This document shows positions 9,837 to 18,999 of a stretch of 64,000 bases of DNA, piece after piece. How positions within the stretch are numbered: position 1 is the stretch's first letter; every line of letters starts with the position of its first letter. The translations under genes and the position numbers were made by a program. Origin of the DNA: Sphingosinicella sp942492965 (GTDB lineage Bacteria > Pseudomonadota > Alphaproteobacteria > Sphingomonadales > Sphingomonadaceae); NCBI GenBank assembly GCA_942492965.1, contig OW818656.1:1922001-1986000 (forward strand), given 5' to 3'. Below the pieces are notes generated by a model. That model was not told the DNA's origin and searched no databases. It saw only the letters and a list, made by a program, of their open reading frames with translations.

Positions 9837-11915
9837 TCAGGCGGCGCGAAGCTGTACGACCGGCTGCATCCCGTCGCGCGGGTTCGGCCAGGTGCCGTAG
9901 TAGCGCAGCGCATCTTCCGGCGGCGAAAGCTTCGACCAGCCCTTCACGAATTCGCCGTAGGGTTTCGCCCGCGCGAGCCGCTTCGCCCGTGCGGCCTTGC
10001 GAAGTGCCTCGGTGCCTTCGGCATCGAAGCGTAAAGTCTCGGGGTCGTAGGCGATCTTGTAGATGTTCGCCGCGGCCCAGTGCGACACGCGGTTGTTGCG
10101 CAGGTCGGCGAGCACGCTCGCGGGGTCGCGCTCCAGCGGATCGCCGTAGCCGCCGCCGCCGCCGACCGCGACATAGTAAGTGTCGCCGTCGTTGAAGGGT
10201 CGCACCACCATGTTGACGTCGAGCGTCTCCTTGATGCCTGCCTCGGGATTGTCCGCCGCGAACACCTCGGAAAGGTCGTGCGGCAGTGGCGTGTGGCCGT
10301 CGGCGAGCAGTGCCTTGATGTTGCTGCCGTGCACGGTCTGCACGAACACCGGCGGCACGGCGTAGCCGCCGAACAGGCCGAGCGTCGTCGGGAAGCGCGA
10401 GCCGCCGCCCATTGAGCCGAGCATGAAGCGGTTCGTATCGTGGACGATGAGGCCGAAGCCGACGCCCGAGCCGCCGCGCTGCTTGCCGTGGCCGTAGCTG
10501 TTGTTGAAGAGGTTGCGGAACGTGTAGAGGAACGGCCGGTCGCTTTCGGTCGCCTCGACATCCGAGCAGTCGCTCATCGTCGCGAAGAAAGCGCCCGCCG
10601 CATCGACGCCGTCCATGTCCGGACGCGCGCCGCAGCCGGTGGCGTTGATCTCGGGCGTGATGTCCGCGATGCCTTCGCCGAACTGGTTGATGCCGCCGAA
10701 GGTGGGGATCGCGAAGCCCGAGAACCACGCCGCGACCGCGCGCGAGGAATCATAGCTGTAGGTCATCCGCGCGCCGGTGAGGAAAATGCCCTGCGTGAAG
10801 CAGGTCTGCACCAGCGGCGCGAGCGAGGTGGAGGCGTCGCCCTTGGCGTTCACCATCGCATCCTCCGGGAAGCGCCAGTCGATCGCTTCCAGAAGGCCGT
10901 TGTTCGCGGGCAAATCGTGGAACAGCCAGCCGCAATAATAGACGCACGACAGGCCGAGTATGCCCTGGAAGAAGCTGTTGATCGGCCGCCCTTCGACCAG
11001 CGGCGAGGTGTTCTCGAAATCCATGATGATGCGGTCGCCCTGCTTGATCATGGTGAGATTGATCTTGGTGAGACCGGATTCGGTGCCCACCGTGTCGAGG
11101 AAGCGCGGCTGGCGGTAGATGCCGTCGTTGAGTTCGGCGACGCGTCGCTTCGCGGCCTCGCCCGTTTGCGTGAGGATACGGCGCAGGCCGCCGATGAAGA
11201 ACTCGGGTCCCTTCTCCTCGATCACCTCGAGCACGCGGCGCTGCGCGATGCGCGCGGCGGCGAGGCGCGCCTTGATGTCGAGGATCATCGTGCGCGGGTC
11301 GCGCGTCATCGCGGCCAGCATGTTGAGGATATCCTCGCGCAGCTGGTAGTTCTCGCCGATCTTGATCGGCGGCACCAGAAGCCCTTCGTCATACTTGGTC
11401 TTCGCGGTGTTGCAGGTGCCGCCGGGCTCGGTGCCGCCGGCCTCGCCGGTGTGCACGGCGGCGGCGATGAAGCACATCAGCTCGCCCTTGTAGAAGACGG
11501 GGACGGCGAGGCCCATGTCGGCATTGTGCACGCCCGCGTAGAAGGGATCGTTGTAGAAGAAGCTGTCGCCGTCCTTCACGCCCACCGAAGGCTCGTCGAC
11601 CCAGTGCTTCACCACATATTTCAGCGGCAGCTGGCCGAGCACGGCGTGGTGATAGATGCCCGTCGCGCAGACGCTGAGATCGCCCTGCCGCGTGAAGACG
11701 CCGAAAGCGACGTCGCCCCAGCGCATCGCGGTGGACGCGCCGAGCTTCATCGTCGTCTCTTTGCCCTCAAGCGCGATCATGTGCATCTTGTGCTTGAAGA
11801 TATCGAACTCCACCGGGTCGATGCCCGCCTGTGCGGCGATCTCGGCTTCGGTCATCGGTTCGGGGCGCAGGCGCTGGACCACTTCGTGGTCGCGGGCGTA
11901 GGCAATGCCGGTCAT
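9837..11915 (-). CDS. HyuB-type carboxylase subunit (acetone/acetophenone carboxylase family)
   Basis: 692 residues, the size of the HyuB-like subunits of acetone and acetophenone carboxylases (hydantoinase B family). His130, Asp133 (GVHNADM) and His155 (AAAVHTGEAGG) have the same 3- and 22-residue spacing as the Mn ligands I recall for the acetone carboxylase alpha subunit (His150, Asp153, His175). The C-terminal part is Gly-rich (VGGGGGYGDP). This subunit would bind the ketone enolate and transfer CO2 from carboxyphosphate. It starts 12 bases after a HyuA gene. Simple hydantoin/oxoproline hydrolysis is the alternative, but the two HyuA genes, the gamma-type protein and the ligase/thiolase context favour carboxylation. 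Confidence 0.87.
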   Translation of the reverse strand: MTGIAYARDHEVVQRLRPEPMTEAEIAAQAGIDPVEFDIFKHKMHMIALEGKETTMKLGASTAMRWGDVAFGVFTRQGDLSVCATGIYHHAVLGQLPLKYVVKHWVDEPSVGVKDGDSFFYNDPFYAGVHNADMGLAVPVFYKGELMCFIAAAVHTGEAGGTEPGGTCNTAKTKYDEGLLVPPIKIGENYQLREDILNMLAAMTRDPRTMILDIKARLAAARIAQRRVLEVIEEKGPEFFIGGLRRILTQTGEAAKRRVAELNDGIYRQPRFLDTVGTESGLTKINLTMIKQGDRIIMDFENTSPLVEGRPINSFFQGILGLSCVYYCGWLFHDLPANNGLLEAIDWRFPEDAMVNAKGDASTSLAPLVQTCFTQGIFLTGARMTYSYDSSRAVAAWFSGFAIPTFGGINQFGEGIADITPEINATGCGARPDMDGVDAAGAFFATMSDCSDVEATESDRPFLYTFRNLFNNSYGHGKQRGGSGVGFGLIVHDTNRFMLGSMGGGSRFPTTLGLFGGYAVPPVFVQTVHGSNIKALLADGHTPLPHDLSEVFAADNPEAGIKETLDVNMVVRPFNDGDTYYVAVGGGGGYGDPLERDPASVLADLRNNRVSHWAAANIYKIAYDPETLRFDAEGTEALRKAARAKRLARAKPYGEFVKGWSKLSPPEDALRYYGTWPNPRDGMQPVVQLRAA

Positions 11916-11927
11916 GTTCTCTCTCCC

Positions 11928-14069
11928 TCAGGCGCTGCGTTCGAGGACGCCGTTTCGCCAGGCGTCGATGTGGAAGGTCCAGCCCGGCGCGACCACATGC
12001 GTGGTGTCGGGGCTTTCGATGACGGCGGGGCCGGCGAGCCGGTTGCCCGGCTTCAGACGGCGCGCATCGTAGATCGGCGTGGCGACGAAGCCGTCCGCCG
12101 GATCCCAGTAGACGGGCCGCGTTTCGGTCTTCGCGCTTGCATCGGGTTCGGGCGCGGCGAGCGTTTCGGCCGGCAGCGCGAACGCCTCCTGCGCGACCGA
12201 TGCGGTCAGGAAGAAGCTCTCCACGTTGATGCCGCCCGCCGGGAACGTCGCCTCGGGTGAATAGACCTCGCCGTAGCGGGCGGTGAAGGCATCGCAGAGC
12301 GCCTTCACGTCGTCCGTGCCGTCCAGCCGCAGCTTCGGCGCGGTGACGCGCGTCATGTTGTACTGGCTGCCGTAGCGCATATCGAGTTCCAGCCGGAACG
12401 CCATGTCGCGCTCGTTGAAACCTTCGAGCTTCAGGTCGCGCGTCGCGAGATCGACGAGTTCGGTGACGAGATCGTTGAACGGCGCGAGATCGGAAAGATA
12501 GGCCTGCTCCGACCAGTTGAAGAGCTTCAGCGAACGCGAGCGTTCCCACACCTCCTTGATCGCCATCGTCGAGGCGCCGAACGCGCCGAATACCGACGAT
12601 TGCAGCGGCACGACGATCTTGCGGACGCCGATGAACGGCGCGAAGCCCACCGCGTGCGCGCCGCCCGCGCCGCCGCAGGCGTAGAGCACGAAGGTGCGCG
12701 GGTCGTGGCCCTTCAGCGCGACCTCGTTGAACACCTCCTGCCCCATGCGCGCATCGATCATGCGGCGGATACGCCACGCGGCTTCCTCCACCGGTATGCC
12801 GAGCGGCTGCGCGATCTTCTCGCCGATCGCCTTCTTCGCGAGATCGATGTCGAGCAGCATCTCGCCGCCGAGATAATTCTCGGCATTGTAGAGGCCGAGC
12901 ACGAGGTCGGCATCGGTCACGGTCGGCTCCTTGCCGCCCTTATCGTAGCAGGCCGGCCCCGGCATCGATCCGGCCGACTGCGGCCCGACTTCAAGCGTAT
13001 TGCCGAGCGTCGTATTGATCCACGCGATCGAGCCGCCGCCCGCGCCGATCGACTTCACCTCGATCGCCGGGATGTTGGTGCGCCAGCGGTCGATCACCGG
13101 GATGAAGTCGTGCGCCTTGATCGCGCCGCCCTCGATGAGGCCGATGTCGAACGAGGTGCCGCCCATGTCGGTGAACACGATGTTGCCGTCCGCCGAGAGG
13201 CCACCGAGCGCGGCGGCACCGTGCAGCCCCGCGACCGGCCCGGCGTTGTGCGTCAGCACGGCGCGGGTACGCGAGGCCTTCTTGGTGCCGCCGGTGTTGT
13301 GGACCAGCGTCAGCGGCTTCTTGTAGCCGCCGTCGCGCAATTCGTTGCCGAGCTTGTTGAGTTCGTCGGCCATCAGGCCGTGGATGTAGGCGTTGACGAC
13401 TGCGGTCATCGTGCGCGTGTATTCGCCGGCCTTGGGCGAGATTTCCGACGACAGGATCACCGGCATCGAGCCGAGATAATCTTCGGGATATTCCTCTTCG
13501 ATCACCTGCTTGATGAACTGCTCGTGTTCGGGGTTCACGAACGACCAGAGCAGCGACACGACGAAGCCCTGCGCGCCTCGATCGACGAGCGTCTGCAGCT
13601 TTTCCAAGATCTCCTCGCGCGAAAGCGGCGCGATGATCTTGCCCGCATAATCGATGCGCTCGCGAACGCCGACGACCATGTTCGGGCTGATCAGCGGCAC
13701 CGGCTTTTCGATGCGCGCGAGGTCGCGGCCCTGCTGCCAGCCGAGCCCGTCCGCCCAGCTGCGGCCGCGGCCGATGAAGATCGTGTCCTCGAAGCCGGCG
13801 GTGGTGATGAGGCCGAGCTTGGGGCCGGTGCGCTCGATCAGCGCATTGGTGCCCACCGTCGTCGAATAGCGCACGCTCGAAAGGCCGCCGAGGAACTCCG
13901 GCAGCTTCAGCTTCAGTCCCTTGGCGAGCAGCCCCATGCCGCGCATGAAGCCGACTGAAAGATCGTAGTGCGTCGTCGGCGTTTTCGCCGTGTGGAAGCC
14001 GCCGCCCTCGTGGGCGCAATAGAAGTCGGTGAACGTGCCGCCGACATCGATGCCTACCGTGTAACTCAT
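11928..14069 (-). CDS. HyuA-type ATPase subunit, second copy (alpha-prime-like)
   Basis: 713 residues, hydantoinase A / acetone carboxylase beta family. The N-terminus has the phosphate-binding loop of the ASKHA-like fold, GIDVGGTFTDFYC (about residues 6-18). The middle has DMGGTSFDIGLI and the conserved SIGAGGGSIAW. It is a diverged paralogue of the HyuA protein at 15189-17204, sharing the overall motif order. In acetophenone carboxylase two different HyuA-like subunits each hydrolyse ATP, one activating bicarbonate and one the ketone; the pair here fits that scheme. The gene starts 13 bases after the fifth protein (14083-14850). Which copy does which reaction cannot be read from sequence. 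Confidence 0.88.
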   Translation of the reverse strand: MSYTVGIDVGGTFTDFYCAHEGGGFHTAKTPTTHYDLSVGFMRGMGLLAKGLKLKLPEFLGGLSSVRYSTTVGTNALIERTGPKLGLITTAGFEDTIFIGRGRSWADGLGWQQGRDLARIEKPVPLISPNMVVGVRERIDYAGKIIAPLSREEILEKLQTLVDRGAQGFVVSLLWSFVNPEHEQFIKQVIEEEYPEDYLGSMPVILSSEISPKAGEYTRTMTAVVNAYIHGLMADELNKLGNELRDGGYKKPLTLVHNTGGTKKASRTRAVLTHNAGPVAGLHGAAALGGLSADGNIVFTDMGGTSFDIGLIEGGAIKAHDFIPVIDRWRTNIPAIEVKSIGAGGGSIAWINTTLGNTLEVGPQSAGSMPGPACYDKGGKEPTVTDADLVLGLYNAENYLGGEMLLDIDLAKKAIGEKIAQPLGIPVEEAAWRIRRMIDARMGQEVFNEVALKGHDPRTFVLYACGGAGGAHAVGFAPFIGVRKIVVPLQSSVFGAFGASTMAIKEVWERSRSLKLFNWSEQAYLSDLAPFNDLVTELVDLATRDLKLEGFNERDMAFRLELDMRYGSQYNMTRVTAPKLRLDGTDDVKALCDAFTARYGEVYSPEATFPAGGINVESFFLTASVAQEAFALPAETLAAPEPDASAKTETRPVYWDPADGFVATPIYDARRLKPGNRLAGPAVIESPDTTHVVAPGWTFHIDAWRNGVLERSA

Positions 14070-14082
14070 CGCTGCCTCGTCC

Positions 14083-14850
14083 TCAAAGTTGGCGGGCGCC
14101 GCTGAAGGCGCCCATGAATGCGTGCATGGTTTCCACCGGCAGCGGATCGGGTCCGCCGCCGAGCGTCGTGATGATGAGCGGCCGCGTCGCCGCGAGCGCT
14201 GCTGGGGCCGCCGCCGGGCCGTCCACGGAAAGCGCGATCCCGATGGCGGGGCCTTCCGCTGCGATACGGTCCAGAAGGTCAGCGTCCGCCGTGCCCGCCG
14301 CGATCACCGCATCGGGCTTCAGCCTTACCGCAGCATCGGCAGCGTCTTCGTCCGGGATCGCCATAATGATGCCGAGCGGCACGTCGAAATAGGAGGTGAC
14401 GTTGCGCAGCGTGTTGAACAGTTTGCGCGCGCTCATCCCCGTAAGGTCCGATGCGGCGACCCCGCTTTCATCGAACAGCAGCAGCGCCGGCCGCGCCTCG
14501 CCGATCGCCTCGACGATGGCGGTAAGCACGTCCTTTGCGGTGTCGGCGTCGCTCGCCGCAGCAAGCGTCACCGGGCCGGGCAGAACAGGGACGACCGGGC
14601 GCCCACCTTCGGCGGCAAGCCGGCGAACCGCTTCCACCGCGGCATCGCTGTCCGCTGCATCGATTTCGATGACAATGGCGTCGCTCCCGAACAGTGCGGC
14701 GATGCGCTTCGCTGCCTGCACGATCTGGCCCGCATCGGCGGCAAACGCGCTCCACGGCTGGCCGCACACCGGCGCGGCCGCCGCCGACAGGCGCGGCAAA
14801 ACCGCCGCGCCCACGTCGCCGCCGAGAACAGAGGCCAGCCGGTTCGTCAT
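14083..14850 (-). CDS. fifth carboxylase-operon protein, possibly URO-D/MetE-like barrel
   Basis: 255 residues from the ATG at 14850, which overlaps the stop codon of the gamma-type gene (ATGA). I do not recognise it with certainty. A PVLPGPVTLAAAS stretch (near 87-100) followed by LLLFDESG recalls the uroporphyrinogen-decarboxylase/methionine-synthase barrel family, but the protein is shorter than those enzymes. It sits between the gamma-type and second HyuA genes. Acetophenone carboxylase of Aromatoleum also needs a fifth, poorly understood subunit, so by position this could be its counterpart. There is no signal peptide and it is Ala-rich. Role unknown; tight coupling argues for function in the complex. 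Confidence 0.7.
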   Translation of the reverse strand: MTNRLASVLGGDVGAAVLPRLSAAAAPVCGQPWSAFAADAGQIVQAAKRIAALFGSDAIVIEIDAADSDAAVEAVRRLAAEGGRPVVPVLPGPVTLAAASDADTAKDVLTAIVEAIGEARPALLLFDESGVAASDLTGMSARKLFNTLRNVTSYFDVPLGIIMAIPDEDAADAAVRLKPDAVIAAGTADADLLDRIAAEGPAIGIALSVDGPAAAPAALAATRPLIITTLGGGPDPLPVETMHAFMGAFSGARQL

Positions 14851-15185
14851 GCGGCCGCGCCGTGGCGCCGCTTCAGCGCGGCGATGTCGAGTTCGATCTC
14901 GTGCGTGATCGGGTGGCCCGGCGGCAGATACTCGTTCTCCAGCATCGTCGCGCAACCGGGGCAGTAGAATTCCACGAGCCGGCAATATTGGCTGTCGGGC
15001 GTGAAGCTGTAATTGCCTTCGGCAACGAGCGGCGGATGCACCTCCTCGAGCGGCTGCTCGGCAACGAGGCAGCCTTCCTTGTAATTGCCGTGCGCGGAGC
15101 CGAGGTCGTGGCCGCAGCGGTTGCAGCACCATTTTTCCGCTTGCAGGTCGATGTCGAGATACTCGGTGATGCGGACTTTGCTCAT
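14847..15185 (-). CDS. acetone/acetophenone carboxylase gamma-type zinc protein
   Basis: 112 residues from the ATG at 15185; a GTG at 15188 directly after the HyuA stop codon could also serve. Two zinc-type pairs are visible: Cys21/Cys24 (CCNRCGHDLG) and Cys75/Cys78 (YCPGCATMLE). Size and the Cys pairs match the gamma subunits of acetone and acetophenone carboxylases, small proteins that tie the HyuA and HyuB subunits together. It follows the first HyuA gene with no gap and overlaps the next gene by 4 bases, the tightest coupling in the operon. The call is strong because the combination HyuA-gamma-HyuA-HyuB is not expected for hydantoinases. Confidence 0.82.
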   Translation of the reverse strand: MSKVRITEYLDIDLQAEKWCCNRCGHDLGSAHGNYKEGCLVAEQPLEEVHPPLVAEGNYSFTPDSQYCRLVEFYCPGCATMLENEYLPPGHPITHEIELDIAALKRRHGAAA

Positions 15186-15188
15186 CAC

Positions 15189-17204
15189 TTAATTCCGTTC
15201 GAGAAGCGCGTTGTCGTAAGCGTCGATGGCGAGGCTCCAGCCTTCGGGCACCAGGATAGTCGTCTGGTTCGATTCGACGATCGCCGGGCCGGAAAGCGCG
15301 TGGCCGGGGCCCATGCGCGCGCGGTCGTAAACCGGCGTCTGGGTACGCTCCGTTCCGCCGAACCACACCTGCCGGTCGGCAAGGCGTGCAGCCGCAAGAT
15401 CGGATGCCGCCGTCTGCCCCTGCCGCCATTCGAAATGCGGCACGCGTGCGGACGCGCTGTAGGCGATGCTGGCGAGGCGGAGCGGACCTGCGGTGCCCAG
15501 CGCTTCACGCGCGGCGACAAGCGCTGCGGCCGCGGCATCGGCGTCGGAGATCGCGGCGGTTTCGGCACCAACGAGGATTTCTGGTTCGCCGCCCGCGCCG
15601 GTCCAGAACAGCTGCAGCCGCGCCTCGGCGTCCGCCGGATCGAAGCCCTCGCCGCGCATGTCGCGCGCGGCTTCGGTCGCCATGTCCGCCACGAGCGCGC
15701 CGGCGGAGAGCAGGTCGGTCGCGCTTTCCACAAGGATGTCGGCGCGGCGGTAATAGATGTGGCCCACGTCCATCAGCGAGGAGCCGAACGCCGAGGAGAC
15801 GGCGGAGAAGGGCGTGATGACGACGCGGCTGACGCCTGCGTTCGCGGCGATGTCGGCGGCATGGATCGCGCCCGCGCCGCCGTAGGCGATGACGGGAAGA
15901 CCGCTCGGGCGTCCGAGCCGCTCGGCGACCGCGCCGACCGCCTTGCCCATTGCGGCTTCCACATTGCGGCGGATGGCGAGCGCGGCGTCTTCGATGCTGA
16001 GCCCCAGCGGCTGCGCGACGGCAGCGTCGATCGCGGCGCGCGCTTTACCCAAGTCGAGCGTCATGCCGCCGCCGAGGAAGCGCGCGGGATCGAGAATGCC
16101 GAGCACGAGGTTCGCGTCCGTCACCGTCGCCTTCGTGCCACCAAGTCCGAAGCAGGCCGGGCCGGGAAGCGCGCCCGCGGATTGCGGTCCCACCTTCAGC
16201 ACGCCGCCCTCGACCTCGGCGATCGAGCCGCCGCCCGCACCGAGCGCGTCGATCGCCATCATCGGCAGGTTGCACGCGAAGCCCTCGACCTCGGGCTGCA
16301 GCGCGTAGCTTGCCTGTCCGCCCTCCACATAGGAGATGTCGAACGAGGTGCCGCCCATGTCGGTCGCAATCAGCGTGTCGGCGCCGTAAAGCGCGCCGAT
16401 CGCGCGCGCGCCGTAGAGACCGCCCGTGGGCCCGCTGTTGTAGGTGTTGATCGCGCGCGTCTTGGCAACGCGTGCCACCGCGCCATTGTTGTGGCCGATG
16501 AACAGCGTGCCGCGATAACCGCGCAGACGAAGCTCTTCGCCCGCCTTGTAGAGCAGGCGCGCGAGCTTGCCGTGGATGTAGGCGTTGAGCACGGCGGCGT
16601 TGATGCGCTCGCGCGTGCCCGGCCGCGCCGAAATGTCCGAAGCGAGGAAGGTGGGCACCGAGCCCAGATAATCGCGCGGATACTCGGCCTTGATGACGGC
16701 ACGCACGCGGCGCTCGTTCGCCGGGTTGAGATCGGAATTCGCGAGCGCGACGACGATGCCGCGCGCGCCCCGGTCGATCAGCGTCTGTGCCGCATCAAGG
16801 ATCGCGGCGGCGTCCGGCGACGCCGTCACGGTGCCGTCGCCTGCGACGCCTTCGGCGATCCCGATCACCATGTCCGGCGCAACGAGCGGCGACTTGCCCT
16901 CCTCGTCATGCTTCGGCGCCAGCGCTTCCGAGCCTGCCGTCACGATCAGCCCGATCTTCGATCCGTTGCGCTGGATGATCGTGTTCGTGCCGATGGTGTT
17001 CGAGAAGCGGATGATGTTCGTCTCGTTCAGGAAATCCTCGACGCTGCGGTCGAATGCGCCCGCGCCTGCGCTGATGCAGTCGAGGAAACATGCGGTGAGG
17101 TCGTGCGGCGTCGTCGGCACTTTCACGGTGCGCACGTCGCCGTCCCGCACGATGAAGCCGTCGGTGAAGGTGCCGCCGGTGTCGATGTCGATGGTGATGC
17201 CCAT
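15189..17204 (-). CDS. HyuA-type ATPase subunit, first copy (alpha-like)
   Basis: 671 residues. It starts MGITIDIDTGGTFTDGF with the phosphate loop, has TDMGGTSFDISYV in the middle and DALGAGGGSIAEV after it, and a Gly-rich YGGAGAIHAADIA stretch in the C-terminal half. About 70 kDa, similar to the smaller HyuA-like subunit of acetophenone carboxylase. It is the first structural gene after the TetR regulator (23-base gap). It would hydrolyse ATP to phosphorylate bicarbonate or the ketone enol. It is clearly diverged from the copy at 11928-14069, so this is not a recent duplication. Confidence 0.88.
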   Translation of the reverse strand: MGITIDIDTGGTFTDGFIVRDGDVRTVKVPTTPHDLTACFLDCISAGAGAFDRSVEDFLNETNIIRFSNTIGTNTIIQRNGSKIGLIVTAGSEALAPKHDEEGKSPLVAPDMVIGIAEGVAGDGTVTASPDAAAILDAAQTLIDRGARGIVVALANSDLNPANERRVRAVIKAEYPRDYLGSVPTFLASDISARPGTRERINAAVLNAYIHGKLARLLYKAGEELRLRGYRGTLFIGHNNGAVARVAKTRAINTYNSGPTGGLYGARAIGALYGADTLIATDMGGTSFDISYVEGGQASYALQPEVEGFACNLPMMAIDALGAGGGSIAEVEGGVLKVGPQSAGALPGPACFGLGGTKATVTDANLVLGILDPARFLGGGMTLDLGKARAAIDAAVAQPLGLSIEDAALAIRRNVEAAMGKAVGAVAERLGRPSGLPVIAYGGAGAIHAADIAANAGVSRVVITPFSAVSSAFGSSLMDVGHIYYRRADILVESATDLLSAGALVADMATEAARDMRGEGFDPADAEARLQLFWTGAGGEPEILVGAETAAISDADAAAAALVAAREALGTAGPLRLASIAYSASARVPHFEWRQGQTAASDLAAARLADRQVWFGGTERTQTPVYDRARMGPGHALSGPAIVESNQTTILVPEGWSLAIDAYDNALLERN

Positions 17205-17227
17205 GAGGTCTTCGTTTTCCTGTCTCG

Positions 17228-17842
17228 TTATGAACCGGTGGCGCCACGCAGAATGAAGGCGAGCACCTGGTCGACGGTCTGCTCGCGCTTCGTCTGGCCT
17301 GCGGAGGGTTTCGACCAGCGCAGATACCAGTTGATGACGCCGAGCATGTTGAAAGCGGTGACGCGGATGTCGCCGTCCGCGAGGAGGCCCGCGGCACGCA
17401 GGCCTTCGAGTTCTGCAACGTAGATGGTCAGGATTTCGCGCTGGATGCGCTTGTTCGCCTTGTTGCCGCTCGCCGAGAGGCGCTCCTCGTCGATGAAGAA
17501 GATGCGCGATTCCCGCCGGTATTGTTCCGAGACGTCGAGATGTTCGCGCACCAGCGCGGCGATGCGCGCGCGCGGCTCCGAAACGCCTTCGAGCGCGCCG
17601 CGCAGGCGGGCGGGAAGCGCCTTCACCGAGCGTTCGAGGATGGCGAGCCAGAGCGCCTCCTTGTTCTCGAAATAGTGGTAGACGTTCGAAACGCTGCGCC
17701 CCACCGCGTCGGCGATGTCGCGGATCGACGTTCCCGCGAAGCCGTTGCGGGCGAACAGCTCCACCGCGACCTCCACGAGTTCCTCGCGGCCTCGCGCCTC
17801 ACGTGCTGCGGACGAATTCTTAAGGCTCACGACGCGCGCCAT
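17228..17842 (-). CDS. TetR-family transcriptional regulator
   Basis: 204 residues. The N-terminal TetR helix-turn-helix spans roughly residues 18-66 (ELVEVAVELFARNGF...SIRDIADAVGRSVSNVYHYFENKEAL). The C-terminal ligand domain is not closely assignable. It is the first gene of the leftward carboxylase operon and divergent from the alpha/beta hydrolase at 18133. The intergenic region carries three CGATCG-centred palindromes, so it probably represses both directions and is released by a pathway intermediate, perhaps a CoA ester. The ligand is not visible in the sequence. Confidence 0.9.
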   Translation of the reverse strand: MARVVSLKNSSAAREARGREELVEVAVELFARNGFAGTSIRDIADAVGRSVSNVYHYFENKEALWLAILERSVKALPARLRGALEGVSEPRARIAALVREHLDVSEQYRRESRIFFIDEERLSASGNKANKRIQREILTIYVAELEGLRAAGLLADGDIRVTAFNMLGVINWYLRWSKPSAGQTKREQTVDQVLAFILRGATGS

Positions 17843-17913
17843 ACCCTCTCCCCAATCGTGTCCGCCGAATCGCGGATCTTGTCTGTTCTATCACGGTCTC
17901 GAATCAACTCGGA

Positions 17914-17931
17914 TAGAACGATCGTTCTATA
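17914..17931. promoter_or_regulatory. TetR operator, perfect 18-bp palindrome
   Basis: ATAGAACGATCGTTCTAT is a perfect 18-bp palindrome 72 bases upstream of the TetR start (17842). The core GAACGATCGTTC matches the pattern of three other sites in this cluster (1787, 17936, 18070). Autoregulation by the adjacent TetR protein is the natural reading. Confidence 0.7.
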
Positions 17932-17935
17932 ATTG

Positions 17936-17947
17936 GACGATCGGTCG
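17936..17947. promoter_or_regulatory. candidate second TetR operator (imperfect)
   Basis: GGACGATCGGTC, centred about 19 bases from the centre of the perfect palindrome at 17914-17931. It keeps the CGATCG centre and the right half GGTC. The spacing of roughly two helical turns would allow side-by-side binding of dimers. Weaker than the other sites. Confidence 0.4.
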
Positions 17948-18069
17948 GAGATTTGTCAAGAGATGAGTGTGCGGCGCTCATATTTTACAGATATCGTTGT
18001 TATAACACGAGAAAAATTTATATTGAGCATCGCGCCCCGCGGCGTATATTCTGGTTGATGAAAAAGATC

Positions 18070-18081
18070 GACCGATCGGTC
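18070..18081. promoter_or_regulatory. TetR operator upstream of hydrolase-SDR
   Basis: GACCGATCGGTC, a perfect 12-bp palindrome followed by TAT as at 17914-17931. It lies 52 bases before the ATG of the alpha/beta hydrolase (18133), where it could block that promoter. The 17843-18132 intergenic region is otherwise AT-rich around 17970-18060 and holds the two opposed promoters. Confidence 0.6.
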
Positions 18082-18132
18082 TATTTATGATCCGACAACG
18101 GGTCGGTTGTTTCCATCGGGGGAGTTGAAAGC

Positions 18133-18999
18133 ATGGACGGCGCCTATTCGCGGCTGATCCCCATCGGTGCCGAGCGTATGCATGTGCGCATCTGGGATGC
18201 AGGCGGTCCCACGGTGATGATCGCGCACGGTGTCACGGGCACCAGCGCCGATCATACGCCGCTCGCCCGCAATCTGCGGGCACGGGGTTTCCGCGTGATC
18301 GCGCCCGATGCGCCGGGCTGCGGCCGGTCCGATCCGTCGCCCGATCCCGAAAACGGCTACGGCCTCGGTGCGATGGCGGTCACCGTGCGTCGCTTCCTCG
18401 ATGTCGTGGCGGACGGCCCCGTGCACTGGGTGGGTGCCTCCAAGGGCGGCGCGCTCGGCATCCGCATCGCCGGGGAGACGCCGGAGCGCATCGCGAGCCT
18501 CGTGCTTTACGATGTCGGCACCACGCTTCCCGATGCGATGCGCAGCGTGCTCGGCGAGCGCCTCGGCGGTCCGCCGCGCTTTTCCAGCATGGGCGCGTTC
18601 CGCGAACACGTCGGGCGTTTTTTCGAGCGCGCCGGCGCCAGCCTCTCATCCGATCGCCTCGACGAGATCACCATCGGCTGGTCGCGCCGCCTCGACGACG
18701 GCGGCGTCGGCTATCACTACGACCCGGCGCTCTCCAACCAGTTCCGCAACAACCCGGAAGACTTCGCGCTCTGGCCGTGGTGGGACCGCGTCGCCTGCCC
18801 GGCGCTCATCATGCGCGGCGAGCGTTCGAACGTGCTGAGCGCAGCCGAGCTCGCCGAGATGGCGGCGCGCAACCCGCGCGCTACGGCGCATGAGGTCCCG
18901 GGCGCCGTGCACGTCGACATGCTCGACAGCGCGGAGATGCAGAAAACCATCATCGATTTCATCGCGGCCCACGGGCTTGGGGAGGGAGTTGCAGCATGA
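18133..18999 (+). CDS. alpha/beta hydrolase
   Basis: 288 residues, cytoplasmic. Nucleophile elbow GASKGG with Ser103, catalytic His260 in GAVHVDML, and an oxyanion-region HGVTGT (32-37). The position where many relatives have Asp (S-D-V-L-S) is Asn233 here (RSNVLS), so the acid may be supplied elsewhere, perhaps Glu230. It overlaps the SDR gene by 4 bases (ATGA). It has a TetR-operator-like palindrome in its leader. Likely roles are cleaving an ester or lactone that yields the alcohol, or removing a CoA or C-C bond from a side product. The order hydrolase then dehydrogenase favours an ester of a secondary alcohol, but that is inference. Confidence 0.85.
   Translation: MDGAYSRLIPIGAERMHVRIWDAGGPTVMIAHGVTGTSADHTPLARNLRARGFRVIAPDAPGCGRSDPSPDPENGYGLGAMAVTVRRFLDVVADGPVHWVGASKGGALGIRIAGETPERIASLVLYDVGTTLPDAMRSVLGERLGGPPRFSSMGAFREHVGRFFERAGASLSSDRLDEITIGWSRRLDDGGVGYHYDPALSNQFRNNPEDFALWPWWDRVACPALIMRGERSNVLSAAELAEMAARNPRATAHEVPGAVHVDMLDSAEMQKTIIDFIAAHGLGEGVAA

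Noticed and set aside
9837..17204. Hydantoinase or 5-oxoprolinase operon
   Set aside because: Two HyuA genes, a gamma-type zinc protein, and a ligase plus thiolase downstream fit ketone carboxylation better; not excluded by sequence alone.
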